Assembly (NCBI GenBank): GCA_947588915.1
Contig: CANPZA010000019.1
Coordinates: 1-17,551, forward strand
Reading direction: 5' to 3'
Source of the DNA: an uncultured Clostridia bacterium
GTDB taxonomy: Bacteria > Bacillota_A > Clostridia > TANB77 > CAG-508
DNA length: 17,551 nt
Below the pieces are notes generated by a model, which worked only from the letters and a program-made list of their open reading frames with translations, searched no databases and was not told the origin of the DNA. The stretch's first letter is position 1. Every line of letters starts with the position of its first letter. The position numbers and the translations under genes are program-made. Positions 7,162 through 15,543 of this stretch are shown in pieces.

Positions 7162-7932
7162 CTAATTATTTATTTTATCAATCTTTTTATTAATTAATTT
7201 AATCTTAATCAATAAAACCATTCCAACTAAAGCACATACAACCATTAATATTGATATTCCTATATTTGCATTTCCTGTTTGTGGTAATACTCCCTGTTTT
7301 ACATTTTCCTTATTAGTATTACCTACATTAATTTTATTTCCACCATTATTAATTCCGCCATTTTGGGTACTACCACTTCCTGCCCCATTTCCAGTTGTAC
7401 TTCCATTACTTCCATTATTTTCATTTCCACTTGATGTGTTATTATCTATTACTGTGAATTTAACTGAACTATCATTAGCTGATATATCTGCACTTACTAT
7501 TGAGCCAGAAAAATTAGCCAATTTAATAGTGGTTTCTCCTAATTTAGCATTATCTTTTACTTTAAAAGTAATTGTTCCTATACTTTGAGGTGTTTTTACA
7601 ACTTCGGCATCATTAGTATTTCCTGTTATTTGTTCATCTTGATAAAATGGTGCTTCCCATTTATCTGTCCCTTTTGTTGATACATATTCTAATACAGAAT
7701 GATCAAAATCTATATTAGCTGTATAGGCACCAATTCCTTTTTCTCCACTTTCGATTTGAATATCATTTAATGCAATTGTAACTGTAATATTTTCTCCTCT
7801 TTTAACTTGAGAATTATCTACACTTAAAGTTGTTTTAAAACTATCAGTTACTGCATACACATTTGATGTAATTAATAATATTGCAATTAATACTATTCCA
7901 ATTATTTTTTTACTTCTTAAATTATATCTCAT
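7162..7932 (-). CDS. Cell-wall-anchored single-cohesin protein (LPXTG)
   Basis: A surface receptor for dockerin-bearing proteins. The 256 residues comprise an N-terminal signal peptide (hydrophobic core 10-22, likely cut after VYA at 27) and one cohesin-like domain at about 33-162 (LSVDNSQVKRGENITVTIAL, GIGAYTANIDFDHSVLEYVS, IGTITFKVKD). A low-complexity Ser/Gly/Asn linker follows (165-205), then a sortase signal: LPQTG at 216-220, a hydrophobic stretch 223-243 and a Lys-rich tail. This predicts covalent attachment to peptidoglycan by a class A-type sortase, which is not encoded here. An AGGGGAGG site precedes the ATG. It follows the dockerin-containing gene by 23 bp, so the two are cotranscribed. 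Inferred role: to display that partner on the cell surface. Cohesin assignment rests on pattern, not a search. Confidence 0.85.
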   Translation of the reverse strand: MRYNLRSKKIIGIVLIAILLITSNVYAVTDSFKTTLSVDNSQVKRGENITVTIALNDIQIESGEKGIGAYTANIDFDHSVLEYVSTKGTDKWEAPFYQDEQITGNTNDAEVVKTPQSIGTITFKVKDNAKLGETTIKLANFSGSIVSADISANDSSVKFTVIDNNTSSGNENNGSNGSTTGNGAGSGSTQNGGINNGGNKINVGNTNKENVKQGVLPQTGNANIGISILMVVCALVGMVLLIKIKLINKKIDKINN

Positions 7933-7955
7933 CTCTTCCTCCCCTAATTAGTATC

Positions 7956-10900
7956 TTATTTCACTTTCATCTCTTTTAATACTAGTCTTTTTATTAATAA
8001 TAAATCAGTTGCTGTTATTTCATTATCTCGATTAATATCTCCTGCCTTAAATTTATCTCCTGTTAAAATCCACTCTTGTCTTTTATTTGCTACTAAATGC
8101 CTTTTTAAAAGTAAAAGGTCTGTTGCTGTTATTTTACCATCTTGATTTATATCTCCCAAATTTTCTTGTTTTGTTTCAATCCAGTCAACTTTTGCTATTG
8201 CTTTTCCTTCATTTCCAGCTTCATCTTCAAAATTAAATGTAAAATCACCATTTTTAGTAAATGTATATTGCCTATTCATACCATTATTAGTAACTAATAT
8301 ATCTTCACTCTCATCTATTAAAGTTGCTGTTACTGGTTGGTCTGTAACTTGTTCTATATTATATATAATTTTTGCTGTTGGAGCAGATTTATCTATCCAA
8401 CTAACCTTTGCTTTATGTTCTTTAACTTCTATATTTTCAGTATCTAAAGCATCTTTATATTTAAATGTAAATTCCCCATTATCCTCAAATTCATATGTAT
8501 TAACAGCATTATTGTTTGTAATTTCCACATTCATTTTTTTACCTTCACTATTAATTATATATGGATTAATAGTAGCTACAACATCTTTATTTGTTAATTT
8601 TGTAATATCATAAGATACATCACTTGCCATAACAGTACCATTTTCAAGATAATCAACTTTTATAGTTTTATATGTTATATTACTTGCTTTATCAAGAAGT
8701 TTAAACTCATAATCTCCACTTTCATCAAATGTATATTCTAGTGGATTTGTTTTTACTTGTTGTAATCTTCTTAAAATTTCTGTTTCTTCATCTGTTACAT
8801 TTACATTATTTCCATCACTATCTAAATACTCTTCATCGCTAACTTCACCATTTGTTAATATAGTTACATATGTATCAACTGCTGATACTTTTCCTGTTGT
8901 ATTTTTATATGTGATTTTTGTAATTTCTCCTTCACCATCTACTTCAATTATCTTATACACATTATTTGAAGAGTCTAAATATGAAATTTTTGATACTTTT
9001 TTATCCTTTACTTCAATATAATTTATTTTATTATTATCTTTGTCTAATAAATATACATCTTCACTTATATTATCTAATAAAATAAGTAACTTTTTATTTC
9101 CATCTAACTCATAATCTACATCAGCTGTTGGAATATCTTTATCAATCCAATCTACTTTAGCTGTTTCAGAACCAGTATTTCCATTTTTATCTTTAAATTC
9201 AAATGTAAATTCTCCATTTTCTTTAAATACATATGTATCATTTCCATAATTATTTGTAATTTCTATTTCTGTACTTGGATTAACAAGTCTTGCAACTACA
9301 TAGTCTTTTGTTGCCTCTTTTGTACTATAATATATTCCCGCTGTTGGCTTAGTTGTATCGATTTTTGTTGTATCTTCAAATAAATTTACCATTGCTAATG
9401 ATGCAAACATATTATATGTTTGTAGTTCTAATTTCACATATTGTCCATATACACTTTCATTAAATGTAATTTTCTTTAATTCATTATAATTAGTACAATT
9501 TTCTATTTTTCCTGCCTCAGTCCAATCCTTACCATTTTCACTCACATAAACTATTACATTTTTTATATCATCAGGATCATTTTCTTTATATTTTTTTTGT
9601 ATAAATTCTATTGCAGATATGTATTTTGGAGTATTTAACTTTATTGTAAAAAATGGTGTTGTTCCTTCATTTATAACATTATATCTAAAATCTGTATGCC
9701 ATAATGTGTTTATATTTCCATCAATTGCATTTGGAGCATAAAATGGTCTATTTCCATCTATTGATTGACTTAAATATTCTACAACCTCCAAATCTGAAAC
9801 TCTAATATATTTTCTTGTATCTGGTTGATTATCTTCTGTAAATGTATATATATCTGATGCAGGGCTTGCTAATTTAGTCCTTGTTTCTCCTTGTCTTACT
9901 TGTATTGTCTTATTACCTGTTAAATCAGGTGAAGCTACACTATATGAAGTCCATTTATCACTTGAAGTATATCTCCATTGTGTATTTAAATTAATACCTA
10001 CAATTCGGTTTTCTAAATCATTAGCATATAAATTATCTAATAAGCTTTGTTCTGTAATATCAATTTTATATAGATTATTATCTGTATAATCAGTTCCGAC
10101 TATATGAATATAAATATCATTGTCTGCTGTAATACTTTCTACTTCCTTTTTAGTTAATTGCCATTTGTGTGGTTCATCTGCTTCAAAATATACTTCTTTC
10201 CAATTAGCTTTTCCATCTATACTATAATCCCAACGAATTCCTGTATTATCAAAACGGCTTGCTAATACAATTTTTCTTGCATTTGCCCCATCAAAAGAGA
10301 AATCAGCAAGTGTTGTATCCATTTGACCAAGTAAATAAGTTGCTACAGTCCTTGTTATACTTGGTTGTAAAACTCTATCAGTAGAATCATATGATTTTCC
10401 TTGATTTAATAAGCTTGTTTCTAAAAGTGTATATTTAAATTCATATTCTACTCCTGTAATTTTTTCTTTTATCTGATCTAATAAATTTTTCATTGGTAGT
10501 GGAAATGGCATTAATGCATTACCTAATTGTTCTGCTAAATTATAATAATCCGCTTCTTTCTTAGTACTATCAGATTTATATGAATTTATTAATCCCCACC
10601 ATGCATCAATATTAATATTTTGCACTTTTAATGCTTCTTGATATAATTCTTCTTGTTTTGCTAGATTTCCTTCATATAGTTCTGCTGCCATGATAATCTT
10701 TTCGGCTTTCTCATAATTCTCATTATCATTCATAGCCTCTTGTGCTAAAACAATATATGTTGCAGCAAATCCATCTACATAGCTGTCATTTCCCCAACCA
10801 AGTGGCATTCTAATACTTAATCTTTCTGTTTTTCCTGATTGAGCCCATCCTGATACATCATTATCAATTGTCCAATAACCTTTACCATCTTCATTTTTTC

Positions 10901-12548
10901 TATAATAAATAATTGCAGCATGTCCTGGTTGACCTATGACTGATGCTGGTGTACCATGTGCTGCACGTATATGAGCACCTAATTTTGATATACCACCACA
11001 AACTGCTCCTGTTCCATATTCATTTCTCATACTCATCCACGCTTTATATACATGGTCATCTTCTGTACTATATGTTACACCATATTCTGAGAATATTCCT
11101 TCAAATTTTTCATCCCAATAAGCCTTTTTGTTAGGATCATGGAAAATAGGATTTTCAAAATTTGGATACACATATGCAATATAAGTATGTGGTTGTAAAT
11201 ATTTTTCTTCTTGATTTGGATTTGCATCTATTCTTTTTTGTGTATATTCATTTAACCATATAAGTTCTTCATCATCTGTGATGTTATTCATTACATAACG
11301 CATCTCTTCCACTGTTAATGCTTCAAACCATGGTGTATGGTCTTGTCTTTGAGATACTACAAATTTTCCTTCATCATATAATTTTTTATATATCCTATAA
11401 CGTTCTAGTGAATCTGATCTATTGCTTGGGTGATCTATTTGTGCCCAATATCCGACTTTTGTTGCATGTGTCAAAGAAAGTGAAATTGCCATTTTCTTAT
11501 ATACATTTCCTTTTGTTAAATCTGGATACCATTTATTATTTGTTGGTTGTGCATTTTTAAAATCCTCTTTATACTCATAATATAGTCTAGAAAGTTCTTT
11601 TATTGAATTGTAATAACTTCCACCATCTGGTTCTCCTCCTAATACATATAAACGTAAATTATCTAAATCTGTCATTAACCATCTCATTGTCTCTTTATAT
11701 TTTTCATTTTGATTTACAATTGCTTGTAAAAGATCATAGTCAATCTTTTTTACTAAAGTTCTTTGTAATAATGTTAGTTCATATTCATTTAACTGTTCTT
11801 GCAAAGTTTTATCTTTTAAAATTTCATCATATTCTTCTATTGTTTTAATAAATTCTACCTTCTCTACTGGTTTTTCTACATATCCTTCTTTATATAATTT
11901 TGCATTCGCATAAACAGAATGATCTGATGTATTATTTCCATTATTATTGCAATATAATTTTAAATATTTTGCACCTCTAATATCTATATTTTTGAATAAA
12001 GCATTATCATTCCCCTTTAATACTGGAGGATTTTCCTCTGTTTTTAAATCCCATGTATTTCCATCTACTGATGTATATATTGAAAATTTAACACCATTTC
12101 CATTAGTTTTGCGACTTTCATCTACACCTATATATGTGCTAAAAAAGTCATAATTATAATCACTAATATCATATATTAGTGTTGAATTAGCATGTGCAGA
12201 TATACCTTTTAAAAAAGTGGTTTTCTTTCCATCAACCATTAGGCTAATTAATCCATTATTATATTGTGTTTCTAAATTACTATCTATTGTAATGCTTCCC
12301 CATTCTACAGATGATTGTTTTTTATCATACTCAATATCAGATAGATAAATACACATATCATCAGATGCATTATTTTCTGCAAAATAATAATTCTGTTCTC
12401 CTTGTATCATTTTTATATCAGAATTTTGTCCAAGATTTAAATTTTCTATAATGTCTTTAAGTGATAAAAATATTACTAATAATAAAATTAAAGTAGTAAT
12501 TACTATAAATAACAATTTTTCTTTATTAATTTTTATATTTTTTTTCAC
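7956..12548 (-). CDS. Large surface protein: NPCBM, transglutaminase-like, discoidin, Ig-like repeats and C-terminal dockerin
   Basis: The 1530 residues start at GTG with GGGGGA eight bases upstream. Order: membrane or uncleaved signal segment (12-30); NPCBM-type carbohydrate-binding domain (about 52-220, LKGISAHANSTLIYDIS); helical region (230-500); transglutaminase/papain-like core with candidate triad Cys517 (GAVCGGIS), His543 (GQPGHAAIIYY) and Asp562 (WTIDND); an uncharacterised part; a discoidin (F5/8 type C) domain at about 920-1058 (NAIDGNINTLWHTD); Ig-like repeats from about 1065 to 1457 separated by (A/I)KV(D/S)W-like strands; and a type I dockerin. The dockerin has two calcium loops, at 1465-1477 (GDINQDGKITATD) and 1503-1515 (GDINRDNEITATD). 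The near-identical loops suggest two-way symmetric cohesin binding. The next gene encodes a wall-anchored cohesin, the obvious partner. Whether the core is a protease, transglutaminase or inactive cannot be told; polysaccharide- or glycoprotein-related surface work is inferred. Confidence 0.88.
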   Translation of the reverse strand: MKKNIKINKEKLLFIVITTLILLLVIFLSLKDIIENLNLGQNSDIKMIQGEQNYYFAENNASDDMCIYLSDIEYDKKQSSVEWGSITIDSNLETQYNNGLISLMVDGKKTTFLKGISAHANSTLIYDISDYNYDFFSTYIGVDESRKTNGNGVKFSIYTSVDGNTWDLKTEENPPVLKGNDNALFKNIDIRGAKYLKLYCNNNGNNTSDHSVYANAKLYKEGYVEKPVEKVEFIKTIEEYDEILKDKTLQEQLNEYELTLLQRTLVKKIDYDLLQAIVNQNEKYKETMRWLMTDLDNLRLYVLGGEPDGGSYYNSIKELSRLYYEYKEDFKNAQPTNNKWYPDLTKGNVYKKMAISLSLTHATKVGYWAQIDHPSNRSDSLERYRIYKKLYDEGKFVVSQRQDHTPWFEALTVEEMRYVMNNITDDEELIWLNEYTQKRIDANPNQEEKYLQPHTYIAYVYPNFENPIFHDPNKKAYWDEKFEGIFSEYGVTYSTEDDHVYKAWMSMRNEYGTGAVCGGISKLGAHIRAAHGTPASVIGQPGHAAIIYYRKNEDGKGYWTIDNDVSGWAQSGKTERLSIRMPLGWGNDSYVDGFAATYIVLAQEAMNDNENYEKAEKIIMAAELYEGNLAKQEELYQEALKVQNINIDAWWGLINSYKSDSTKKEADYYNLAEQLGNALMPFPLPMKNLLDQIKEKITGVEYEFKYTLLETSLLNQGKSYDSTDRVLQPSITRTVATYLLGQMDTTLADFSFDGANARKIVLASRFDNTGIRWDYSIDGKANWKEVYFEADEPHKWQLTKKEVESITADNDIYIHIVGTDYTDNNLYKIDITEQSLLDNLYANDLENRIVGINLNTQWRYTSSDKWTSYSVASPDLTGNKTIQVRQGETRTKLASPASDIYTFTEDNQPDTRKYIRVSDLEVVEYLSQSIDGNRPFYAPNAIDGNINTLWHTDFRYNVINEGTTPFFTIKLNTPKYISAIEFIQKKYKENDPDDIKNVIVYVSENGKDWTEAGKIENCTNYNELKKITFNESVYGQYVKLELQTYNMFASLAMVNLFEDTTKIDTTKPTAGIYYSTKEATKDYVVARLVNPSTEIEITNNYGNDTYVFKENGEFTFEFKDKNGNTGSETAKVDWIDKDIPTADVDYELDGNKKLLILLDNISEDVYLLDKDNNKINYIEVKDKKVSKISYLDSSNNVYKIIEVDGEGEITKITYKNTTGKVSAVDTYVTILTNGEVSDEEYLDSDGNNVNVTDEETEILRRLQQVKTNPLEYTFDESGDYEFKLLDKASNITYKTIKVDYLENGTVMASDVSYDITKLTNKDVVATINPYIINSEGKKMNVEITNNNAVNTYEFEDNGEFTFKYKDALDTENIEVKEHKAKVSWIDKSAPTAKIIYNIEQVTDQPVTATLIDESEDILVTNNGMNRQYTFTKNGDFTFNFEDEAGNEGKAIAKVDWIETKQENLGDINQDGKITATDLLLLKRHLVANKRQEWILTGDKFKAGDINRDNEITATDLLLIKRLVLKEMKVK
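8175..9354 (-). repeat. Ig-like tandem repeats within the dockerin protein
   Basis: Protein-level repeats at residues of roughly 1065-1137, 1138-1300, 1309-1386 and 1388-1457. Three share the core 'ITNN...(T/Q)Y-x-F-x-x-NG-(E/D)-FTF' and end in 'AKV(D/S)WI', followed by a linker containing PTA. The second copy is longer and divergent, with an insertion of about 90 residues rich in Asp/Asn/Lys. They probably act as a stalk holding the dockerin away from the catalytic part. The copies are not identical at DNA level. Confidence 0.7.
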
Positions 12549-12581
12549 TAAAAGTCCCCCTTTTTTACAAATATTATCTAT

Positions 12582-12610
12582 ATTATACTATATTTTTTCA
12601 ATTATGTAAA
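12582..12610 (-). promoter_or_regulatory. Promoter of the dockerin-cohesin operon
   Basis: TTTACA (12605-12610) and a perfect TATAAT (12582-12587) with a 17-base spacer on the minus strand, about 34 bp upstream of the GTG start. Good match for a housekeeping sigma factor. Confidence 0.65.
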
Positions 12611-12836
12611 TATATCCCTTTTAATTTATTGGGAAAAAGTATACAAATATTAATTAACAAATAAATCCTTCCATTAATCCTTTTAGAAAAACGTTTTTTA
12701 TTGTTCAATTTACTGTTTTATTAATTTTACAGATAATTAGCCTCCTTTATTTATCTATTAAATAATAATCTTTTAATTATGCGTGAATTGTTATTCTATA
12801 TCATTTTCCCTTTTATGTATATATAATCTATATCTT

Positions 12837-13538
12837 TTATCTCCTAAACTTTTTACTTAATTCTTTTTCTTCTTTTATATTTCTTTTTTCTTCATCAACA
12901 TATTCTAAATAAATTTTATTATTAAAAGCTCCTTTTTTATCTACTTTAGCTTTCATAATTTCATCTACTTCTTCAATTTTATAACCTTTTAAATTCATTA
13001 TAGCATTTATTACTTCCATTAAATCTCCTAGTTCTTCAATACTATTTTTTTCGATAAATTCATTTGCTTCCTCTAAGACTTTTTTGTTTAATTCAATTAA
13101 ATATTCTCTATCATCCAGTATTCTATATTTACTTTTTCTCCCATATTCATTATCTATATTCTCTGGGATTTTATCTCTTACAAGTTTATTATATGTATAT
13201 CTAAAACTATTACTAATTAGAGATATTTTTATTCCAATAACACCATATTCTTTCTCTTTTTCAGGAGAATAATATTGATACATAGAATTAGTTTTTCTTT
13301 TTATTTCTTCTTCATCTGTATAAAGTTTTTTGAATAATTTCTCAAATGTTTCTTCTCTATATAAATCTACTACTTCTACTAATATTATTTCTTGTAATTC
13401 TGGTAATTTTGAGAATTCAATTTTATCTCCAATTTTTATTTTCCTTCTTTTCTCATCATATAATCTGAATTCTATTGTTTTTGTACCATTTTTTATTCTT
13501 TCAAATGGACTTTCATTTAATTTCATTTTATGTATCAT
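12837..13538 (-). CDS. ASCH domain fused to a MazG-like nucleotide pyrophosphohydrolase
   Basis: 233 residues from the chosen start. The N-terminal half (1-106) fits an ASCH domain, a PUA-like RNA- or nucleotide-binding fold: FERIKNGTKTIEFRL, KIKIGDKIEFSKL, EVVDLYREETFEKLF and YGVIGIKI. The C-terminal half (about 114-215) is an all-alpha MazG-type NTP pyrophosphohydrolase beginning YNKLVRDKIP (116-125). Its acidic metal ligands are visible at 156-160 (EEANE) and 168-172 (EELGD), and it closes with KGAFNNKIYL. It may remove aberrant nucleotides or a modified NTP recognised by the ASCH part; the substrate is unknown. The frame could start at TTG 13556, but GAAGGA lies six bases before the ATG at 13536-13538. 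It follows the CYTH gene by about 65 bp, probably on one transcript. Confidence 0.82.
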   Translation of the reverse strand: MIHKMKLNESPFERIKNGTKTIEFRLYDEKRRKIKIGDKIEFSKLPELQEIILVEVVDLYREETFEKLFKKLYTDEEEIKRKTNSMYQYYSPEKEKEYGVIGIKISLISNSFRYTYNKLVRDKIPENIDNEYGRKSKYRILDDREYLIELNKKVLEEANEFIEKNSIEELGDLMEVINAIMNLKGYKIEEVDEIMKAKVDKKGAFNNKIYLEYVDEEKRNIKEEKELSKKFRR

Positions 13539-13544
13539 ATAATT

Positions 13545-13550
13545 TCCTTC
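13545..13550 (-). promoter_or_regulatory. Ribosome binding site deciding the ASCH-MazG start
   Basis: GAAGGA on the minus strand, six bases before the ATG at 13536-13538. It lies inside the longer TTG-started frame, so that start is not used. Confidence 0.65.
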
Positions 13551-13602
13551 TTTCAACTTATTTTATATAATATTATATATTTTTACTATGTATAATTTTT
13601 AT

Positions 13603-14100
13603 TTATTTATTTGGATTGTATTCTTCTGAATATTTTTCTACTTTTGATAGTACGGTATTGTCAAATCTTTTGTCAAAACACAAATCTTTTCCCAACCACT
13701 CTGGCTTAGTAAAGTTTTTTGCAATTTCTAAACTAGGAAATTCAACTTCTGCAAATACTAATCCTTCAAGATTACCATGAAAAACATCTAACTCAACTAT
13801 TAATCCATTTTCTATTGGTATTTTATATCTATCTTTTTTTATTAAATTGTATTCTATTTTATTTAATAATATATTATAATTTTCTTTTGTTAGAGGCATT
13901 GTGTATTCTATATTTTCAATAGCTACTTTTTCTTCAACTCCTTCTTGTTTCCATTTATAATTTAGCGTATATTCATCATTTGACTTTCTTATTCTTACTG
14001 TTGGTTTGATACACAAGTAACCTTGTTCAATTTCCTCTTTTTCAAATTTTTTCAAATCACTTGGCATTTTTACTACTGCAAATTTTCTCTCAATCTCCAT
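13603..14100 (-). CDS. CYTH-domain protein (triphosphate tunnel phosphatase family)
   Basis: 165 residues spanning one CYTH domain. It begins MEIERKF, the defining ExExK motif (residues 2-6). TVRIRK (34-39) supplies the conserved basic pair, and GLIVELDVF then GLVFAEVEF supply the acidic strands that bind metal inside the tunnel. The C-terminus WLGKDLCFDKRFDNTVLSK resembles CYTH proteins acting on inorganic triphosphate or nucleoside triphosphates. Family members include triphosphatases, thiamine triphosphatase and class IV adenylate cyclase; the bacterial short single-domain type is most often a triphosphatase, so that is inferred. AAAAGGAGG is placed seven bases before the ATG. It precedes the ASCH-MazG gene, so two triphosphate-acting enzymes sit together. 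Confidence 0.88.
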   Translation of the reverse strand: MEIERKFAVVKMPSDLKKFEKEEIEQGYLCIKPTVRIRKSNDEYTLNYKWKQEGVEEKVAIENIEYTMPLTKENYNILLNKIEYNLIKKDRYKIPIENGLIVELDVFHGNLEGLVFAEVEFPSLEIAKNFTKPEWLGKDLCFDKRFDNTVLSKVEKYSEEYNPNK

Positions 14101-14200
14101 AAGAATTCCTCCTTTTCATATTAAAGATTATTTTTACATCATATTCTTTATAATTACTATTGTTGAACGGTTTTCCACATAATTTACATTTTTTAGTCAT
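14090..14200 (-). CDS. Possible 36-residue CxxC peptide
   Basis: A short frame beginning MTKKCKLCGKPFNN, i.e. a zinc-knuckle-like CKLC motif, ending at a TGA that overlaps the first codons of the CYTH gene in another frame. The second half (IIFNMKRRNSYGD) is simply translation through the CYTH ribosome site, which argues against a full-length functional protein. No good ribosome site precedes the ATG. It could be the head of a truncated zinc-ribbon gene or a chance frame. I do not recognise it. Confidence 0.22.
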   Translation of the reverse strand: MTKKCKLCGKPFNNSNYKEYDVKIIFNMKRRNSYGD

Positions 14201-14233
14201 ATATCATCTTTAATACAATAATTACTGTTATAT

Positions 14234-15415
14234 CTATAATGATTCCATGTTTAAGAAATCCTTTAATTTAATATGTTTTACAGTTCCTGTTGAATAATCA
14301 ATATCATCATTAGTAATAATAATTTTCTGAGATAAATTATCAATATTCGCAAACGCACTAAATTCACGATTATATGCTTTTTCTTCTGCTATACTATATG
14401 CTACTTGAATATAATATTTTTTGTTTCCTTTTTGAGCAAGAAAATCAACTTCTTTTCCATTATTATTATATACAAATATTTTGTATCCCATATAAATCAA
14501 TTCATTATAAACTATATTTTCTAAATTATGTGTTAAATCATATCTATTATCCATACATCTAATTGAATTAAATGCAACATCTTCATTATAGATTTTTGAA
14601 TAATAAGCCAATTCTGTTTTAGTTCTTGTTGAATATTGCTTTACTGTTTCTATAATATATGCCTCTTCTAAATAATCTAAATATTTCATAATTGTATTTA
14701 TTGAACAATTTTCATGTTTTTCTTTAATATAATCATGAATTGATTTTGCTGAAAAAATCCTACTATTTGAGCGTAATACATAATTTACTAAACTTTTAAA
14801 TAGATTTTCTTTTTTTATTTTATATCTATTCATCAAATCATTTATTACTATTGTATCATCTAAATCACTCAAATATCTTATTTGTGCTTCCTCTGTGTCA
14901 AATTCAAAACGTTTTGGAAACCCTCCCCAAACAAGATAATCTGTAATAGAACACTCTTTTCCTAATTCTTTGTTATATTCTACAATTTCTTTGTATACAA
15001 ATGGTCTTACTCTAAAAGATACATACCTTCCAATTAATTCTTTTGTAAATTCTTTAGATAATAATTTTGAGTTTGAACCAGTAATAAATACTGAATTATT
15101 ATCTAATCTTAATGTTTTACATGCTTCTTGCCATCCATCTAAAGTTTGAATTTCATCAAGAAAAATATAACATTTTCCTTCTTTTCTATTGCTTTCCACA
15201 TATTCAATTAAACTTTTTGCATCTAAAATATTACTACTTATACGCTTATCTTCAAAATTCAAGCTAATTACATTTTCGGTTTTTTTACTTATTTCATTTT
15301 TTATTTGCTCTAAAATAATCGATTTTCCGGAACGTCGTATTCCAGTTATTATTTTTATCAAATCAGAATCATAAAATTCACGGACTTGAGAAATATAATG
15401 TTCTCTATAAATCAT
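14234..15415 (-). CDS. AAA ATPase with C-terminal DUF4143 domain
   Basis: 393 residues, normal length for this very common but poorly understood family. Walker A is GIRRSGKS (25-32) and Walker B YIFLDEIQ (83-90), followed by the sensor region SVFITGSNSKLLSKE and the family motif GRYVSFRVRPFVYKE. A winged-helix-like middle (about 205-270) leads to the DUF4143 part, where KEVDFLAQ and YYIQVAYS resemble the core of a PD-(D/E)XK nuclease-like fold. These genes are frequent in accessory regions, often several per genome; defence and toxin-antitoxin-like roles have been suggested, but function is unproven. GAGGTG precedes the ATG and a near-perfect promoter lies just upstream. It stands alone, starting about 128 bp after the spoVD fragment. 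Confidence 0.9.
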   Translation of the reverse strand: MIYREHYISQVREFYDSDLIKIITGIRRSGKSIILEQIKNEISKKTENVISLNFEDKRISSNILDAKSLIEYVESNRKEGKCYIFLDEIQTLDGWQEACKTLRLDNNSVFITGSNSKLLSKEFTKELIGRYVSFRVRPFVYKEIVEYNKELGKECSITDYLVWGGFPKRFEFDTEEAQIRYLSDLDDTIVINDLMNRYKIKKENLFKSLVNYVLRSNSRIFSAKSIHDYIKEKHENCSINTIMKYLDYLEEAYIIETVKQYSTRTKTELAYYSKIYNEDVAFNSIRCMDNRYDLTHNLENIVYNELIYMGYKIFVYNNNGKEVDFLAQKGNKKYYIQVAYSIAEEKAYNREFSAFANIDNLSQKIIITNDDIDYSTGTVKHIKLKDFLNMESL

Positions 15416-15437
15416 ATCTTTTCACCTCTAAATATAT

Positions 15438-15466
15438 TATAGTGAAAACTTTTTAATTTGTCAATA
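15438..15466 (-). promoter_or_regulatory. Strong promoter of the DUF4143 ATPase
   Basis: Perfect TTGACA (15461-15466), 17-base spacer, perfect TATAAT (15438-15443) on the minus strand. TTTTCAC at 15421-15427 and its reverse complement GTGAAAA at 15444-15450 flank the -10 box, which would suit a repressor site, but this may be chance. Confidence 0.75.
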
Positions 15467-15479
15467 TTATTTTTCAGTT

Positions 15480-15520
15480 AAAGTGAAAGATTTGCAAAAT
15501 TATTGCAAATCTTTCACTTT
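15480..15520. terminator. Long perfect hairpin between the spoVD tail and the ATPase gene
   Basis: Two 18-base arms (AAAGTGAAAGATTTGCAA and its exact complement) around a 5-base loop. It lies 24 bp beyond the spoVD stop, where a terminator is expected. The better T-run (GTTTTTTG) is on the plus side, while the minus side has only TTTAACTG, so direction is uncertain; the only transcription expected to reach it is minus-strand. Confidence 0.65.
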
Positions 15521-15543
15521 GTTTTTTGAATACATACTAAATT

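Noticed and set aside
12660..12710. Short palindrome AAAAACGTTTTT as a terminator for ASCH-MazG
   Set aside because: Stem is only six weak pairs with no loop room and lies more than 130 bp past the stop.
12741..12748. Perfect AAAGGAGG ribosome site on the minus strand upstream of the dockerin operon
   Set aside because: No ATG, GTG or TTG follows at a usable distance with a frame of any length; possibly a relic or chance.
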